From Pseudovibrio sp. Tun.PSC04-5.I4 (GTDB lineage Bacteria > Pseudomonadota > Alphaproteobacteria > Rhizobiales > Stappiaceae): a DNA stretch of 64,000 bases. Location of the stretch: positions 951,001-1,015,000 of the forward strand of contig NZ_FNLB01000006.1 in the NCBI RefSeq assembly GCF_900104145.1, in the 5' to 3' direction. The first letter of the stretch is position 1, and every line of letters begins with the position of its first letter. The position numbers and the translations under genes were made by a program. The notes below the pieces were generated by a model that saw nothing but the letters and a program-made list of their open reading frames with translations, made no database searches and had not been told where the DNA came from. This document shows positions 42,969 to 51,832 of the stretch, piece by piece.

Positions 42969-44339
42969 ATGGCGGAGAAATGGACACCGGATTCTTGGCG
43001 GTCAAAACCGATCGTGCAGATGCCGGACTATCCAGATAAGGAAGCACTGGCAGACGTTGAAAGTCGCCTCGCAACTTATCCGCCGCTCGTGTTTGCAGGT
43101 GAGGCGCGCAAGTTGAAAGCGCAGCTCGCTGATGTTGCCGAGGGGCGTGGATTCCTCTTGCAAGGTGGTGATTGTGCGGAAAGCTTTGCAGAGCACCACG
43201 CTGATCACATCCGCGACTTTTTTAGAGCGTTCCTGCAAATGGCTGTTGCTCTCACATATGGAGCTCAGCAGCCAGTTGTAAAAGTTGGCCGTATCGCAGG
43301 CCAGTTTGCAAAGCCTCGTTCTTCCAATATTGAGAAGATTGATGGCGTCGAGCTGCCAAGTTACCGCGGTGATATCGTCAACGATATCAACTTCAACGCT
43401 AAATCACGTGTTCCTGATCCACACCGTCAGATTATGGCATATCGTCAGGCTGCTGCAACGCTCAACCTTCTGCGCGCATTCGCGCAAGGTGGCTTTGCAA
43501 ACCTTGACCATGTGCACCAGTGGATGCTGGGCTTCGTAAAAGATAGCCCGCAGGCGCACCGTTACCAGGAAATGGCTGATCGGATTTCCGACAGCGTGTC
43601 CTTCATGCGTGCATGTGGTGTCGATCCAGATAACACCCCCCAGCTGCGCTCAACTGATTTTTTCACCAGCCACGAAGCTCTGCTTCTGGGCTATGAACAA
43701 GCGCTGACCCGCATCGATTCCACCACTGGCGAATGTTACGCAACTTCAGGGCACATGCTTTGGATTGGTGATCGTACACGTCAGTTGGATCATGCCCACG
43801 TTGAGTTCTTCCGCGGTATTAAAAACCCGATTGGTCTCAAATGTGGTCCGTCTCTGGCACCAGATGAACTGATCAAGCTGATCGACGTTCTGAACCCGGA
43901 AAACGAAGGTGGACGTCTGACGCTGATTACACGTTTTGGTCATGACAAAGTATTTGACCATTTGCCAGCAATGGTGCGTGCAGTTGAACGCGAAGGTAAG
44001 AAGGTTGTTTGGTCATGTGATCCAATGCATGGCAACACCATTACCGCCAACGGCTACAAGACACGCCCGTTTGAGCGTATTCTGAAGGAAGTTGAATCCT
44101 TCTTTGCCGTTCATCGTGCAGAAGGTACACATGCCGGCGGTGTTCATGTTGAAATGACAGGTCGCAACGTGACCGAATGCACAGGTGGTGCACGCGAACT
44201 CTCAGCTGAGCAGCTGGGTGATCGTTACCACACCCATTGTGATCCGCGTTTGAACGCTGATCAAGCTCTGGAACTGGCATTCACAATTGCGGAAAATCTT
44301 CGCAAAGAGTCCGATGACCGGGTTGCTGTAAATAGCTGA
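42969..44339 (+). CDS. aroG: Class II DAHP synthase
   Basis: It condenses phosphoenolpyruvate and erythrose-4-phosphate, the first step of aromatic amino acid synthesis. The 456-residue product is the plant/Mycobacterium-like class II form: WTPDSWRSKPIVQMPDYPD at the N-terminus, FAGEARKLKAQLADVAEGRGFLLQGGDCAESF (with the metal-binding Cys), KVGRIAGQFAKPRS, and the C-terminal VWSCDPMHGNT and GVHVEMTGRNVTECTGGA blocks with metal ligands. GGAG lies about 8 bases upstream of the ATG. It is single, with its own terminator. Confidence 0.95.
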   Translation: MAEKWTPDSWRSKPIVQMPDYPDKEALADVESRLATYPPLVFAGEARKLKAQLADVAEGRGFLLQGGDCAESFAEHHADHIRDFFRAFLQMAVALTYGAQQPVVKVGRIAGQFAKPRSSNIEKIDGVELPSYRGDIVNDINFNAKSRVPDPHRQIMAYRQAAATLNLLRAFAQGGFANLDHVHQWMLGFVKDSPQAHRYQEMADRISDSVSFMRACGVDPDNTPQLRSTDFFTSHEALLLGYEQALTRIDSTTGECYATSGHMLWIGDRTRQLDHAHVEFFRGIKNPIGLKCGPSLAPDELIKLIDVLNPENEGGRLTLITRFGHDKVFDHLPAMVRAVEREGKKVVWSCDPMHGNTITANGYKTRPFERILKEVESFFAVHRAEGTHAGGVHVEMTGRNVTECTGGARELSAEQLGDRYHTHCDPRLNADQALELAFTIAENLRKESDDRVAVNS

Positions 44340-44367
44340 CTTTAGGCATTTATATAAAATTTACGAT

Positions 44368-44400
44368 AAGGGGCTGTACATTGTGCAGCCCCTTTCTTTT
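44368..44400 (+). terminator. Intrinsic terminator after the DAHP synthase gene
   Basis: AAGGGGCTG (44368-44376) pairs with CAGCCCCTT (44386-44394), followed by a T-rich tail. Confidence 0.92.
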
Positions 44401-44507
44401 GTGCTAGACAATGTGTGCTAGACACATAAAATGTAATATCCTGTCTTCAAAATTTGTTTAATTGTCTGACGAGGGTGTAGCCCAACATCGTCCTCAGGGA
44501 GAGTTCT

Positions 44508-45032
44508 TTGCTTCAGAGTGCTTCACTTCTATCAGGATATTCAGTTCTCATCGTTGATGATAACAATTACATGCGCTCGATCTTGAGAACGATGGTTTCA
44601 GGATTTGGGGTTAGGTCCATTTTTGAGGCAGCAGATGGTGCTGATGCGATTGCAATTTTGTTGGATCGCCGACCTGATATCGTTTTGTGCGACTGGATCA
44701 TGCATCCTATTGATGGAAACGATTTTCTTCGTATCTTGCGGCAAGATCAGGATACCGACATTGCCAAGACCCCGGTCATTGTGATCACCGCAGACTCGCG
44801 CCGGTCGGTTGTCGTTGCTGCACGCAATGCGGGTGTAAATTACTTTCTCGCAAAACCAGTCGCCCCAGCCATGCTTTATGACCGACTAAAGGCAATCATC
44901 ATGCAAGGGGATGAACCTATTCAGGCCAGGGATATGGCGCAAATGCCTATGGGGACACGCATCCAGCAGCATTTGGATGTCATGGCAAAGGCCAAGGAAT
45001 CCGGGAAACTGCGCAAAAAGAACGCGGAGTGA
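44508..45032 (+). CDS. Response regulator receiver protein
   Basis: A 174-residue single-domain receiver. The acidic pocket Asp-Asp is in VLIVDDNNY, the phospho-acceptor Asp in VLCDWIMHPIDG, the switch Thr in VIVITAD and the Lys in FLAKPV. The remaining C-terminal 45 residues are charged and lack an output domain. The start is TTG with AGGGAGAG at a good distance. It may be part of a phosphorelay or motility control, but no histidine kinase is nearby. Confidence 0.88.
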   Translation: MLQSASLLSGYSVLIVDDNNYMRSILRTMVSGFGVRSIFEAADGADAIAILLDRRPDIVLCDWIMHPIDGNDFLRILRQDQDTDIAKTPVIVITADSRRSVVVAARNAGVNYFLAKPVAPAMLYDRLKAIIMQGDEPIQARDMAQMPMGTRIQQHLDVMAKAKESGKLRKKNAE

Positions 45033-45184
45033 TCTGCTGGTCTGTGAATCCTTTGCTTTGCATTTCAAGTATGCAGTAGATGACCTTTTCTCCCCGCAAA
45101 AAACGCTGTACATGAATTGCTAAGCTATTCAAGTTCAAGAAAACAGGGCCAGCCCTTCCACCCATTGCAACCTGTGAAGTTTAT

Positions 45185-46855
45185 ATGATGATTAAAGACC
45201 AGTTTCGCTTGGCTGTTGTCCAAGCCAACCCTTGCCTTGGCGATGTTTCTGCAAATGCCGATATAGTTCGACACCACCGTGGCGTAGCTGCAAAGCAAGG
45301 TGCCGATCTGGTCCTTTTTTCTGAGCTGTTTCTGGCCGGGTATCCGCCAGAGGATCTGGTGTTGAAGCCAGCCTTTGTGGAAGCATGCAAACGCGAACTG
45401 GATGTTCTGGCCAGCGAGACGGCTGATGGTGGTCCAGCACTGCTTGTTGGTCTGCCATGGGCGCAGGATGGCAATCTCTACAACGCTGTTGCATTGCTGG
45501 ACAATGGCGTTGTTGAAGGAATTCGCTTCAAGGCTGATTTGCCAAACTATGGCGTATTTGACGAAAAACGCGTATTCGACGCTGGCCCGAATCCCGGCCC
45601 GATGAATTTTCGCGGTGTGCGCATTGGTGTTCCGATCTGTGAAGACACATGGGCTGATGAAGTTTGCGAATGTCTTGCGGAAACCGGGGCGGAAATGCTT
45701 CTGGTCCCAAATGGCTCTCCCTATTACCGCGACAAAAACGATGAGCGTATTCAAATCATGCTGGCGCGTGTGGTGGAAACCGGTTTGCCGCTTGTGTACT
45801 GCAATCAGATTGGCGGACAGGATGAACTCGTGTTTGATGGAGCATCTTTCGCACTCAATCACGATCGGTCACTGACGTTGCAACTCAGCCAGTTTGCCGA
45901 GGACATCGGTTATCTTGATTGGCAAAAAGATGCGGATCAGAACTGGGTCGCGCAAAAGAGTAAAATCGTTGCTCTGCCGGAGACGCAAGAAGCTGACTGG
46001 CTTGCGTGTGTTCTGGGCCTCAAAGACTACACCAATAAAAACCGCTTTCCAGGTGTGGTTCTCGGTCTGTCAGGTGGCATCGATAGCGCAATCTGTGCTG
46101 CCATGGCTGTGGATGCTTTAGGTGCAGATCGTGTTCACTGCATCATGCTGCCCTTTCGTTATACCTCTGATGAAAGCATCAAGGACGCGAAAGCCTGCGC
46201 AGATGCGTTAGGTGTGAGATACGACACCATTCCGATCTCTGACCCTGTCGAAGGCTTCCAGAAAACACTGGAGCACGTCTTCGCAGGCACTGAGAGCGGC
46301 ATTACGGAAGAGAACCTTCAGTCCCGGTCCCGCGGTGTGATCCTCATGGCTGTCTCCAATAAGTTTGGTGCCATGGTCGTGACAACAGGCAACAAGTCAG
46401 AAATGTCTGTCGGCTATGCAACCCTGTACGGCGACATGAACGGTGGCTTTAACCCGATTAAAGACCTCTATAAAACCGAAGTTTACCGCCTGTCCGACTG
46501 GCGTAACAAAAATCACCCTGCTGGTGTCATGGGACCCGCAGGTGAGGTTATTCCAAACAATATCATCGTAAAGGCACCGACTGCGGAACTGCGTGAAAAT
46601 CAGAAGGATCAGGACAGCTTGCCAGAATATGATGTTCTGGATGATATTCTGCATTGCCTCGTAGAAGAAGAATTCAGCCTTGACGAGATTGCCAGTCGCG
46701 GCCACTCTATGCAAACCATCCATCGAATCGAACACCTTCTGTACATCGCAGAGTATAAGCGTCGCCAAGCTGCTCCGGGCGTAAAAATCACGCTGAAGAA
46801 CTTTGGCCGTGACAGACGTTACCCAATCACAAATAGATTTCGGGATCGAACCTAG
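45185..46855 (+). CDS. nadE: Glutamine-dependent NAD synthetase
   Basis: NadE makes NAD from nicotinate adenine dinucleotide using glutamine. The 556-residue product has an N-terminal nitrilase-type glutaminase domain (residues 1-265, Glu47 in LVLFSELFL, Lys near 114 in RFKADLPNYG and Cys near 150 in VPICEDTW). It is followed by the synthetase domain with the PP-loop GLSGGIDSAICAAMAV (about residues 290-305) and TGNKSEMSVGYATLYGDMNGGF. Two tandem ATG codons form the start. It has normal length for the bifunctional form. Confidence 0.95.
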   Translation: MMIKDQFRLAVVQANPCLGDVSANADIVRHHRGVAAKQGADLVLFSELFLAGYPPEDLVLKPAFVEACKRELDVLASETADGGPALLVGLPWAQDGNLYNAVALLDNGVVEGIRFKADLPNYGVFDEKRVFDAGPNPGPMNFRGVRIGVPICEDTWADEVCECLAETGAEMLLVPNGSPYYRDKNDERIQIMLARVVETGLPLVYCNQIGGQDELVFDGASFALNHDRSLTLQLSQFAEDIGYLDWQKDADQNWVAQKSKIVALPETQEADWLACVLGLKDYTNKNRFPGVVLGLSGGIDSAICAAMAVDALGADRVHCIMLPFRYTSDESIKDAKACADALGVRYDTIPISDPVEGFQKTLEHVFAGTESGITEENLQSRSRGVILMAVSNKFGAMVVTTGNKSEMSVGYATLYGDMNGGFNPIKDLYKTEVYRLSDWRNKNHPAGVMGPAGEVIPNNIIVKAPTAELRENQKDQDSLPEYDVLDDILHCLVEEEFSLDEIASRGHSMQTIHRIEHLLYIAEYKRRQAAPGVKITLKNFGRDRRYPITNRFRDRT

Positions 46856-46992
46856 ATTAGACATGCTGCTCCCAACGTCTGCCTGAACATAAGGGCAGTA
46901 CGAAGCAACGCATATCTGGACTTGATCTCGAGTATTCCGGCGAGCAAGGTTGCTTTGCCTGAATCAATTTCTTCGTTTCTTAGGTTAAGTCC

Positions 46993-48213
46993 ATGAATTT
47001 ATTCGAATTTCTTCAGCGCAACCTGCGCTGGGTCGCAGGCGGTTTTCTGCTTGGCTTTGGCTCGAGTTTTGGCCAGACATTCTTTATTGCTCAGTTTTCT
47101 TCTCAAATCAGAGAGACCTACAACCTTTCCCATGGCGATTTCGGATCCATTTATATGCTGGCCACACTGGCGAGTGCTGCAAGCATCATCTACCTGGGTA
47201 AAATCGTTGATTATTATCGACCTGTTGTTGTTGGTTGCATCGCAATTGTCATCCTTGCCGGATTCAGTTTCTTAATGAGTTGGCATAACTCGATAATATT
47301 ATTGGGTGTTTCTCTCTTTGGATTACGTTTGTTTGGGCAAGGTTTGTTACCACACACCTCACAAACAGCCATGTCTCGGTGGTTCCATGGGTCGCGCGGT
47401 AAAGCACTTAGCCTTGCCTCATTCGGTAATATGGCTGGGGAAGCATTGTTGCCACTGGCCGCTGTAAGTCTCATGGCAACCGTGTCATGGAGGGGGCTGT
47501 GGTCCGGCGCTGGCATTACGCTTCTTGTCGTGTTCCTACCGCTTGCATACCTGACCTTGAAGAAAGACCGCACACCGGAAAATCCACTGACCTCATCCGG
47601 TGTGAGCGGGCCATCCGTTAGCTGGACACGAAAGCAAGCCATGGCAGACTGGCGGTTTTGGGTGGTGATGACCGCAGTGCTGGCTGTACCATTCTTAGTG
47701 ACTGGGCTCATGTTCCATCAGGTCCCCTTCATGGAAGCAAAGGGTTGGGATAAAACTGCCATACCATCCTACTTACCGATCTACGCAGCAGCCGGTGCCG
47801 TGTTCTCAATTCTGGCAGGTATGCTGATTGACCGCTTCTCTGCTGTGTCCTTGCTCCCACTTTCTGTCTTGCCGCTTGGTGTTGCAGTACTGGTGTTTGC
47901 GTTTGCGGGGGAGGAGTACTTCCTCGCTATCGGCTTTACCATCCTCGCAATCACTGCGGGTTCATGGGGTGCCATCGCCTCTGCTGTTCTGGCAGAGTTA
48001 TATGGCACGGCGCATCTGGGCTCTATCCGAGCAATCTACTCAGCAATGATGGTGTTTGCATCCGCACTGGCTCCCGGCCTGATGGGGGTTCTACTGGATC
48101 GTGGTATAGAGCTGGACACACAATTTGCATTCTCCAGCCTCTACTGTTTCGGTTTGGGCTTGGTGCTATTTTTGGTTAGACCTTATCTGCAACTGGTCCG
48201 GTCTCCAGCGTGA
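46993..48213 (+). CDS. MFS transporter
   Basis: A 406-residue membrane protein with about 12 segments. It has the MFS loop GKIVDYYRPVVVGC, the segment GLRLFGQGLLPHTSQTAMSRWFHGSRGKALS and a second-half loop GMLIDRFSAVSLLPLS. The first half resembles the monocarboxylate/oxalate-formate type (MCT-like) in its RWF-x-x-RGKALS motif. The substrate is not evident. It is a single gene before the glutamyl-tRNA synthetase. Confidence 0.85.
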   Translation: MNLFEFLQRNLRWVAGGFLLGFGSSFGQTFFIAQFSSQIRETYNLSHGDFGSIYMLATLASAASIIYLGKIVDYYRPVVVGCIAIVILAGFSFLMSWHNSIILLGVSLFGLRLFGQGLLPHTSQTAMSRWFHGSRGKALSLASFGNMAGEALLPLAAVSLMATVSWRGLWSGAGITLLVVFLPLAYLTLKKDRTPENPLTSSGVSGPSVSWTRKQAMADWRFWVVMTAVLAVPFLVTGLMFHQVPFMEAKGWDKTAIPSYLPIYAAAGAVFSILAGMLIDRFSAVSLLPLSVLPLGVAVLVFAFAGEEYFLAIGFTILAITAGSWGAIASAVLAELYGTAHLGSIRAIYSAMMVFASALAPGLMGVLLDRGIELDTQFAFSSLYCFGLGLVLFLVRPYLQLVRSPA

Positions 48214-48345
48214 AGATGCATTGAGATGCTATCTCGTAGCTAATTACCCTATAAAATCCGCGTGTGCGGACCAATGGTTGGTTGACCCATACCTGCGGAC
48301 GCGATACCCGAATGACAACCTATGAATCGACGAGAAGGCTCAGCC

Positions 48346-49710
48346 ATGAGTGTTACGGTACGCTTCGCGCCATCACCAACTGGCCACATCCATATTGGGA
48401 ATGTGCGCCCGGCGCTTTTCAACTACCTCTTTGCAAAAAAGCAGGGCGGCAATTTTGTCCTGCGTTACGACGATACTGACGTTCAGCGCTCAAAAGAAGA
48501 GTATGCAGAAGGTATTGCAGAAGATCTGAAATGGCTTGGTATCAACCCTGATCGCGTTGAAAAGCAATCTGCACGCTTCGCGCTCTACGATACTGCTGCC
48601 GCCAAGTTGAAAGACGCAGGCCTTCTCTACCCCTGTTATGAGACACCTGAAGAGCTAGAACGCCGCCGTAACCGCGCGCGCGCTCTTGGCCGTCCTCCGG
48701 TTTATGACCGTGCTGCTCTTAAACTGACAGACGAGCAGATTGCAGAGTATGCAGCAGCAGGCCGTAATCCTCATTGGCGCTTTAAACTGCCAAACCATGC
48801 AGCAGGTGATGTGTTTGCACCTGAAAGAACTGAAGTCCATTGGGATGATGTAATCCGTGGTCGTCAGACTGTTGATCTGGCGTCTTTGTCCGATCCGGTT
48901 TTGATCCGTGCGGATGGCACATACCTTTACACGCTGCCATCCATTGTTGATGATGCTGATATGGGCATTTCCCATGTGATCCGCGGCGAAGACCATATCG
49001 CTAACACCGGTGTTCAGATTGCAATCTTCAATGCACTGGATGCAAAAGTTCCAGAATTCGGCCACCATAACTTGCTCACAACAGCATCAGGCGAAGGGCT
49101 CTCCAAGCGCTCTGGCGCCCTGTCTATCCGCTCGCTACGTGCGGAAGGCTTTGAGCCAATGGCTGTTTGCTCGCTTGCAGTGTTAACTGGCACAAGCCAT
49201 GCAGTTGAGCCTGCCAAAAACCTGGATGCACTTGCAGAAATGCTGGACTTCTCAGGCGTTTCCAAATCAGCTGCAAAGTTTGACCCTGATGACGTTGGAC
49301 ACCTAACTGCAAAACTCGTCCATGCCATGTCCTATGCAGAGGTTGCAGAGCATCTCAAGGAAGCTGGTATCACCGGTGGCGAAGAGTTCTGGCAGGCTGT
49401 ACGTGAAAACTGTTCCACCGTCGGGGATGTATCCAAGTGGTGGACGTTGGTTACGGGTCCAGTCGCTTCAGACGTTGCTGAAGAAGATCAGGAGTTCATC
49501 ACACAGGCGCTCGCATTGCTCCCTTCTGAACCTTGGGACACTGCGACATGGGGCGAATGGACCAAAGCCGTGAAGGGCGAAACTGGTCGCAAGGGCAAAG
49601 GCTTGTTTATGCCTTTGCGCAAAGCGATCACCGGTCAAGCACACGGCCCTGATCTGAAAGATATGCTACCGCTTATTGGTCGGGAAAAAACTTTGGCCCG
49701 ACTTTCCTGA
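48346..49710 (+). CDS. gltX: Glutamyl-tRNA synthetase paralog
   Basis: A class I aminoacyl-tRNA synthetase of 454 residues that charges tRNA with glutamate. The HIGH motif is PSPTGHIHIGNVRPALFN and the KMSKS-equivalent is EGLSKRSGA. Alphaproteobacteria usually carry two gltX genes, one often specialised for tRNA-Gln; the short length and the LSKRS form fit the second type, but this is inferred. ATG 48346 has GAAGG upstream, while ATG 48322 does not. The 3' end overlaps the convergent gene at 49673 by 38 bases. Confidence 0.92.
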   Translation: MSVTVRFAPSPTGHIHIGNVRPALFNYLFAKKQGGNFVLRYDDTDVQRSKEEYAEGIAEDLKWLGINPDRVEKQSARFALYDTAAAKLKDAGLLYPCYETPEELERRRNRARALGRPPVYDRAALKLTDEQIAEYAAAGRNPHWRFKLPNHAAGDVFAPERTEVHWDDVIRGRQTVDLASLSDPVLIRADGTYLYTLPSIVDDADMGISHVIRGEDHIANTGVQIAIFNALDAKVPEFGHHNLLTTASGEGLSKRSGALSIRSLRAEGFEPMAVCSLAVLTGTSHAVEPAKNLDALAEMLDFSGVSKSAAKFDPDDVGHLTAKLVHAMSYAEVAEHLKEAGITGGEEFWQAVRENCSTVGDVSKWWTLVTGPVASDVAEEDQEFITQALALLPSEPWDTATWGEWTKAVKGETGRKGKGLFMPLRKAITGQAHGPDLKDMLPLIGREKTLARLS

Positions 49711-50743
49711 TTGGTCCCTTGCGGGGTTCAACTTCGCGAGGAACAAATTTCTTCTGAACGATGAGAGGCTCGGAGGTTTCGCTCTGGGCCTCAATTGTAT
49801 TCAGGTCCTGACGCAGCTCACCCTCAGATGGAATCGCCGGATAGGTAGGCGTTGCGCCCGGTGTTAAGTCCTGAAGTTGTCCGCTGCCAATACCTTGTTC
49901 CAGAGACGGGATACTTGGGGCCAGATCAAGACTATTGGATGCAGCTCCTGACCCATCACAGGTACACGCAGGGTCGTTGGTCTGGCGGAACACGTAGGCA
50001 TTGGCCAAAGAGCTGTAGGGCTGGCCAGCAAGGGATCTCATTTGCGCCGGAGTTTCCTGAGGCACTTGGAATACAAACAATTCCGTATCCTGACCGGGGC
50101 AGAGCGCCTGACAGATTTCCGTATCCTCAGCCAAATCTCCGGCATTGGAGTTTGGATTGATCGGGAAGTAATAGCCATCGCATTTGCGCACACACATGGT
50201 TGCAAATTGCTGATCGCCAGAAGAGAAACCGGCTGTAGAACGTGGCTCCAGTTGCAAAGGCTGCCCACCGAGCTGTGCTGGGGGCGCTAACTGATCAGTT
50301 GGTTGCTGAACTTGCTGATCTGAACGGTCGGAACAGTTAAGATCCACCAGTGCTTGACGCACTTCGTTGAGACGGTCTTGAACGACACTGGAATAGAGTT
50401 CCTGCTGGCGCTGGCTATCAAGATACGTCAGATTCTCATTCATTTGTTGCAAGGAAGAGCTGAGCTGCTGACATTGCGGCGGACCTAATGAACCATCACA
50501 ACTGAAACTGGTCATCTGTGATTGGACATTGCGGATATGGATGAGTTGCTCCTCATAGGCGGTCTGCCAGCTGTTGGAAGCACCTTCGCTCTCAACTTGT
50601 TCTGAGAGTTCGACGAATTCGGCTTCAAGTCGGTCACAGACCTGCGGGCGTGCAAGACTGCTCTCCACCCAGATGAGGGAGACTCCCAGCGAGAGTGCAA
50701 GTGCAGCAGTGGGTCTGGTAGGGAGAATTCTGAAAAGGTTCAT
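49673..50743 (-). CDS. DUF2865-type secreted protein
   Basis: A 356-residue exported protein with a signal peptide (about residues 1-32, ending SLARP). The first half is Gln-rich and probably helical; the middle has Cys-rich blocks (MCVRKCDGYYFPINPNSNAG, TEICQALCPGQDTELFVFQVP) that match the DUF2865 pattern. The C-terminal part is Pro/Gln rich with a basic end. The function is unknown. The start is ATG 50743; a TTG at 50752 is also in frame. The convergent 38-base overlap with gltX is notable. Confidence 0.82.
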   Translation of the reverse strand: MNLFRILPTRPTAALALSLGVSLIWVESSLARPQVCDRLEAEFVELSEQVESEGASNSWQTAYEEQLIHIRNVQSQMTSFSCDGSLGPPQCQQLSSSLQQMNENLTYLDSQRQQELYSSVVQDRLNEVRQALVDLNCSDRSDQQVQQPTDQLAPPAQLGGQPLQLEPRSTAGFSSGDQQFATMCVRKCDGYYFPINPNSNAGDLAEDTEICQALCPGQDTELFVFQVPQETPAQMRSLAGQPYSSLANAYVFRQTNDPACTCDGSGAASNSLDLAPSIPSLEQGIGSGQLQDLTPGATPTYPAIPSEGELRQDLNTIEAQSETSEPLIVQKKFVPREVEPRKGPIRKVGPKFFPDQ

Positions 50744-50936
50744 AGCCCGCAATCGTAAGTTTAGTGAGACAGTTCATAGAGATAAGTTATTCTATGTCGT
50801 TAATGGGGCAAAACCAAAGGTTTATGAGAGGTTTTGTAAAAAACGCAGCGTATGTAGCTGGTAGTTGCCCAAAAGCATCTTATATTCATGCAGAACCATT
50901 TGATCCTGTAATTGAAATGTAGGTGGAGGAGAACTC

Positions 50937-51482
50937 TTGAAAGTTTCTGCGCTCGGAAAATCTGTCCTGAAAGCATTTGGCATTATCACAGTAGCAACAG
51001 GGCTGGCATTGGGTATGCTTGGAACAGTGGCGCAGGCGCAAGAGCCTGACCTCATTTTCAAAAAATCTACTGTTTGGAAGCTTCTAAGTCCTGATCATAA
51101 GCTGGCAACCTATGCGCTGGATGATCCGGAAGTTGAAGGAGTTGCCTGTCACTTCACCATTCCTGAAAAGGGGGGCTTTTCAGGTTGGCTTGGCCTTGAA
51201 GAAGAGACGTCAGACGTGTCCCTAGCCTGCCGTCAGGTTGGTCCAATCAAGTTCAAAAGTAAATTTGAGCAGGGCGATGAAGTTTACAGACAAAGCCGGT
51301 CTTTGTTCTTCAAAAAAATGCGAATTGTTCGTGGATGTGATGCAAAGCGGAACGTGCTGGTCTATCTGGTTTATTCCGACAAACTGGTTGAAGGTAGTCC
51401 GAAAAACTCGACTTCAACGGTTCCAATCATGCCATGGGGCGATCAAATGCCTGAGAAATGCGCTGACTACCTCGATGAGTAG
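50937..51482 (+). CDS. creA: CreA-family periplasmic protein
   Basis: A 181-residue secreted protein with a signal peptide ending AQAQ (about residue 35). The mature part closely follows E. coli CreA: LLSPDHKLATYALDDPEVEGVACHFT, GGFSGWLGLEEETSDVSLACRQVGPI and LVYSDKLVEGSPKNSTSTVPIMPW. The start is TTG with GGAGGAG upstream. CreA function is not established. It is a single gene with a strong terminator. It should not be confused with the invasion-associated locus B family. Confidence 0.9.
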   Translation: MKVSALGKSVLKAFGIITVATGLALGMLGTVAQAQEPDLIFKKSTVWKLLSPDHKLATYALDDPEVEGVACHFTIPEKGGFSGWLGLEEETSDVSLACRQVGPIKFKSKFEQGDEVYRQSRSLFFKKMRIVRGCDAKRNVLVYLVYSDKLVEGSPKNSTSTVPIMPWGDQMPEKCADYLDE

Positions 51483-51513
51483 AATCTTGATTTAGGATGA
51501 ACTCATTTCATGC

Positions 51514-51548
51514 AAAACAAAGGCTGCGATGTACGCAGCCTTTGTTTT
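51514..51548 (+). terminator. Strong terminator after creA
   Basis: A perfect 15-bp stem (51514-51528 with 51534-51548) with a 5-base loop, ending in TTTGTTTT. Confidence 0.93.
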
Positions 51549-51599
51549 ATCAGCATATCCGTAGAATTTTATAGGGCTCCGCAACAGTGGCCAGCAAAT

Positions 51600-51695
51600 T
51601 CAAACAGAGTTCATAGACAAGTAAATGGCAAGAAGAAGAATGGGACTTGAGATTATGCTTGCCACAATTATAGCCCCCAGAGCATGCTTCAGCAT
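51600..51695 (-). CDS. 31-residue membrane protein candidate
   Basis: A very short frame on the minus strand encodes MLKHALGAIIVASIISSPIL and a further 11 residues, mostly one membrane helix, with a GGGGG-rich ribosome site 7-8 bases before the ATG. It lies in the 350-base gap between creA and the L,D-transpeptidase gene, which otherwise holds only the creA terminator. I do not recognise the family. The good ribosome site and hydrophobic pattern favour a real small protein, but chance is not excluded at this length. Confidence 0.45.
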   Translation of the reverse strand: MLKHALGAIIVASIISSPILLLAIYLSMNSV

Positions 51696-51832
51696 ATTCA
51701 ACCCCCGCTTGAATTATGAAACTGAGCTATTCTCCAGATATATTAGCATGATTAATTAAAGTTTTCACTAATAACGAGGCCCGTTTGCGCGGATGTGGCA
51801 AACCGCGCGGCTCCTACAAAGTTAAAATTCGC

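Noticed and set aside
50937..51482. Assignment to invasion-associated locus B
   Set aside because: The sequence matches the CreA family (SDKLVEGSPKN, PIMPW) much better.
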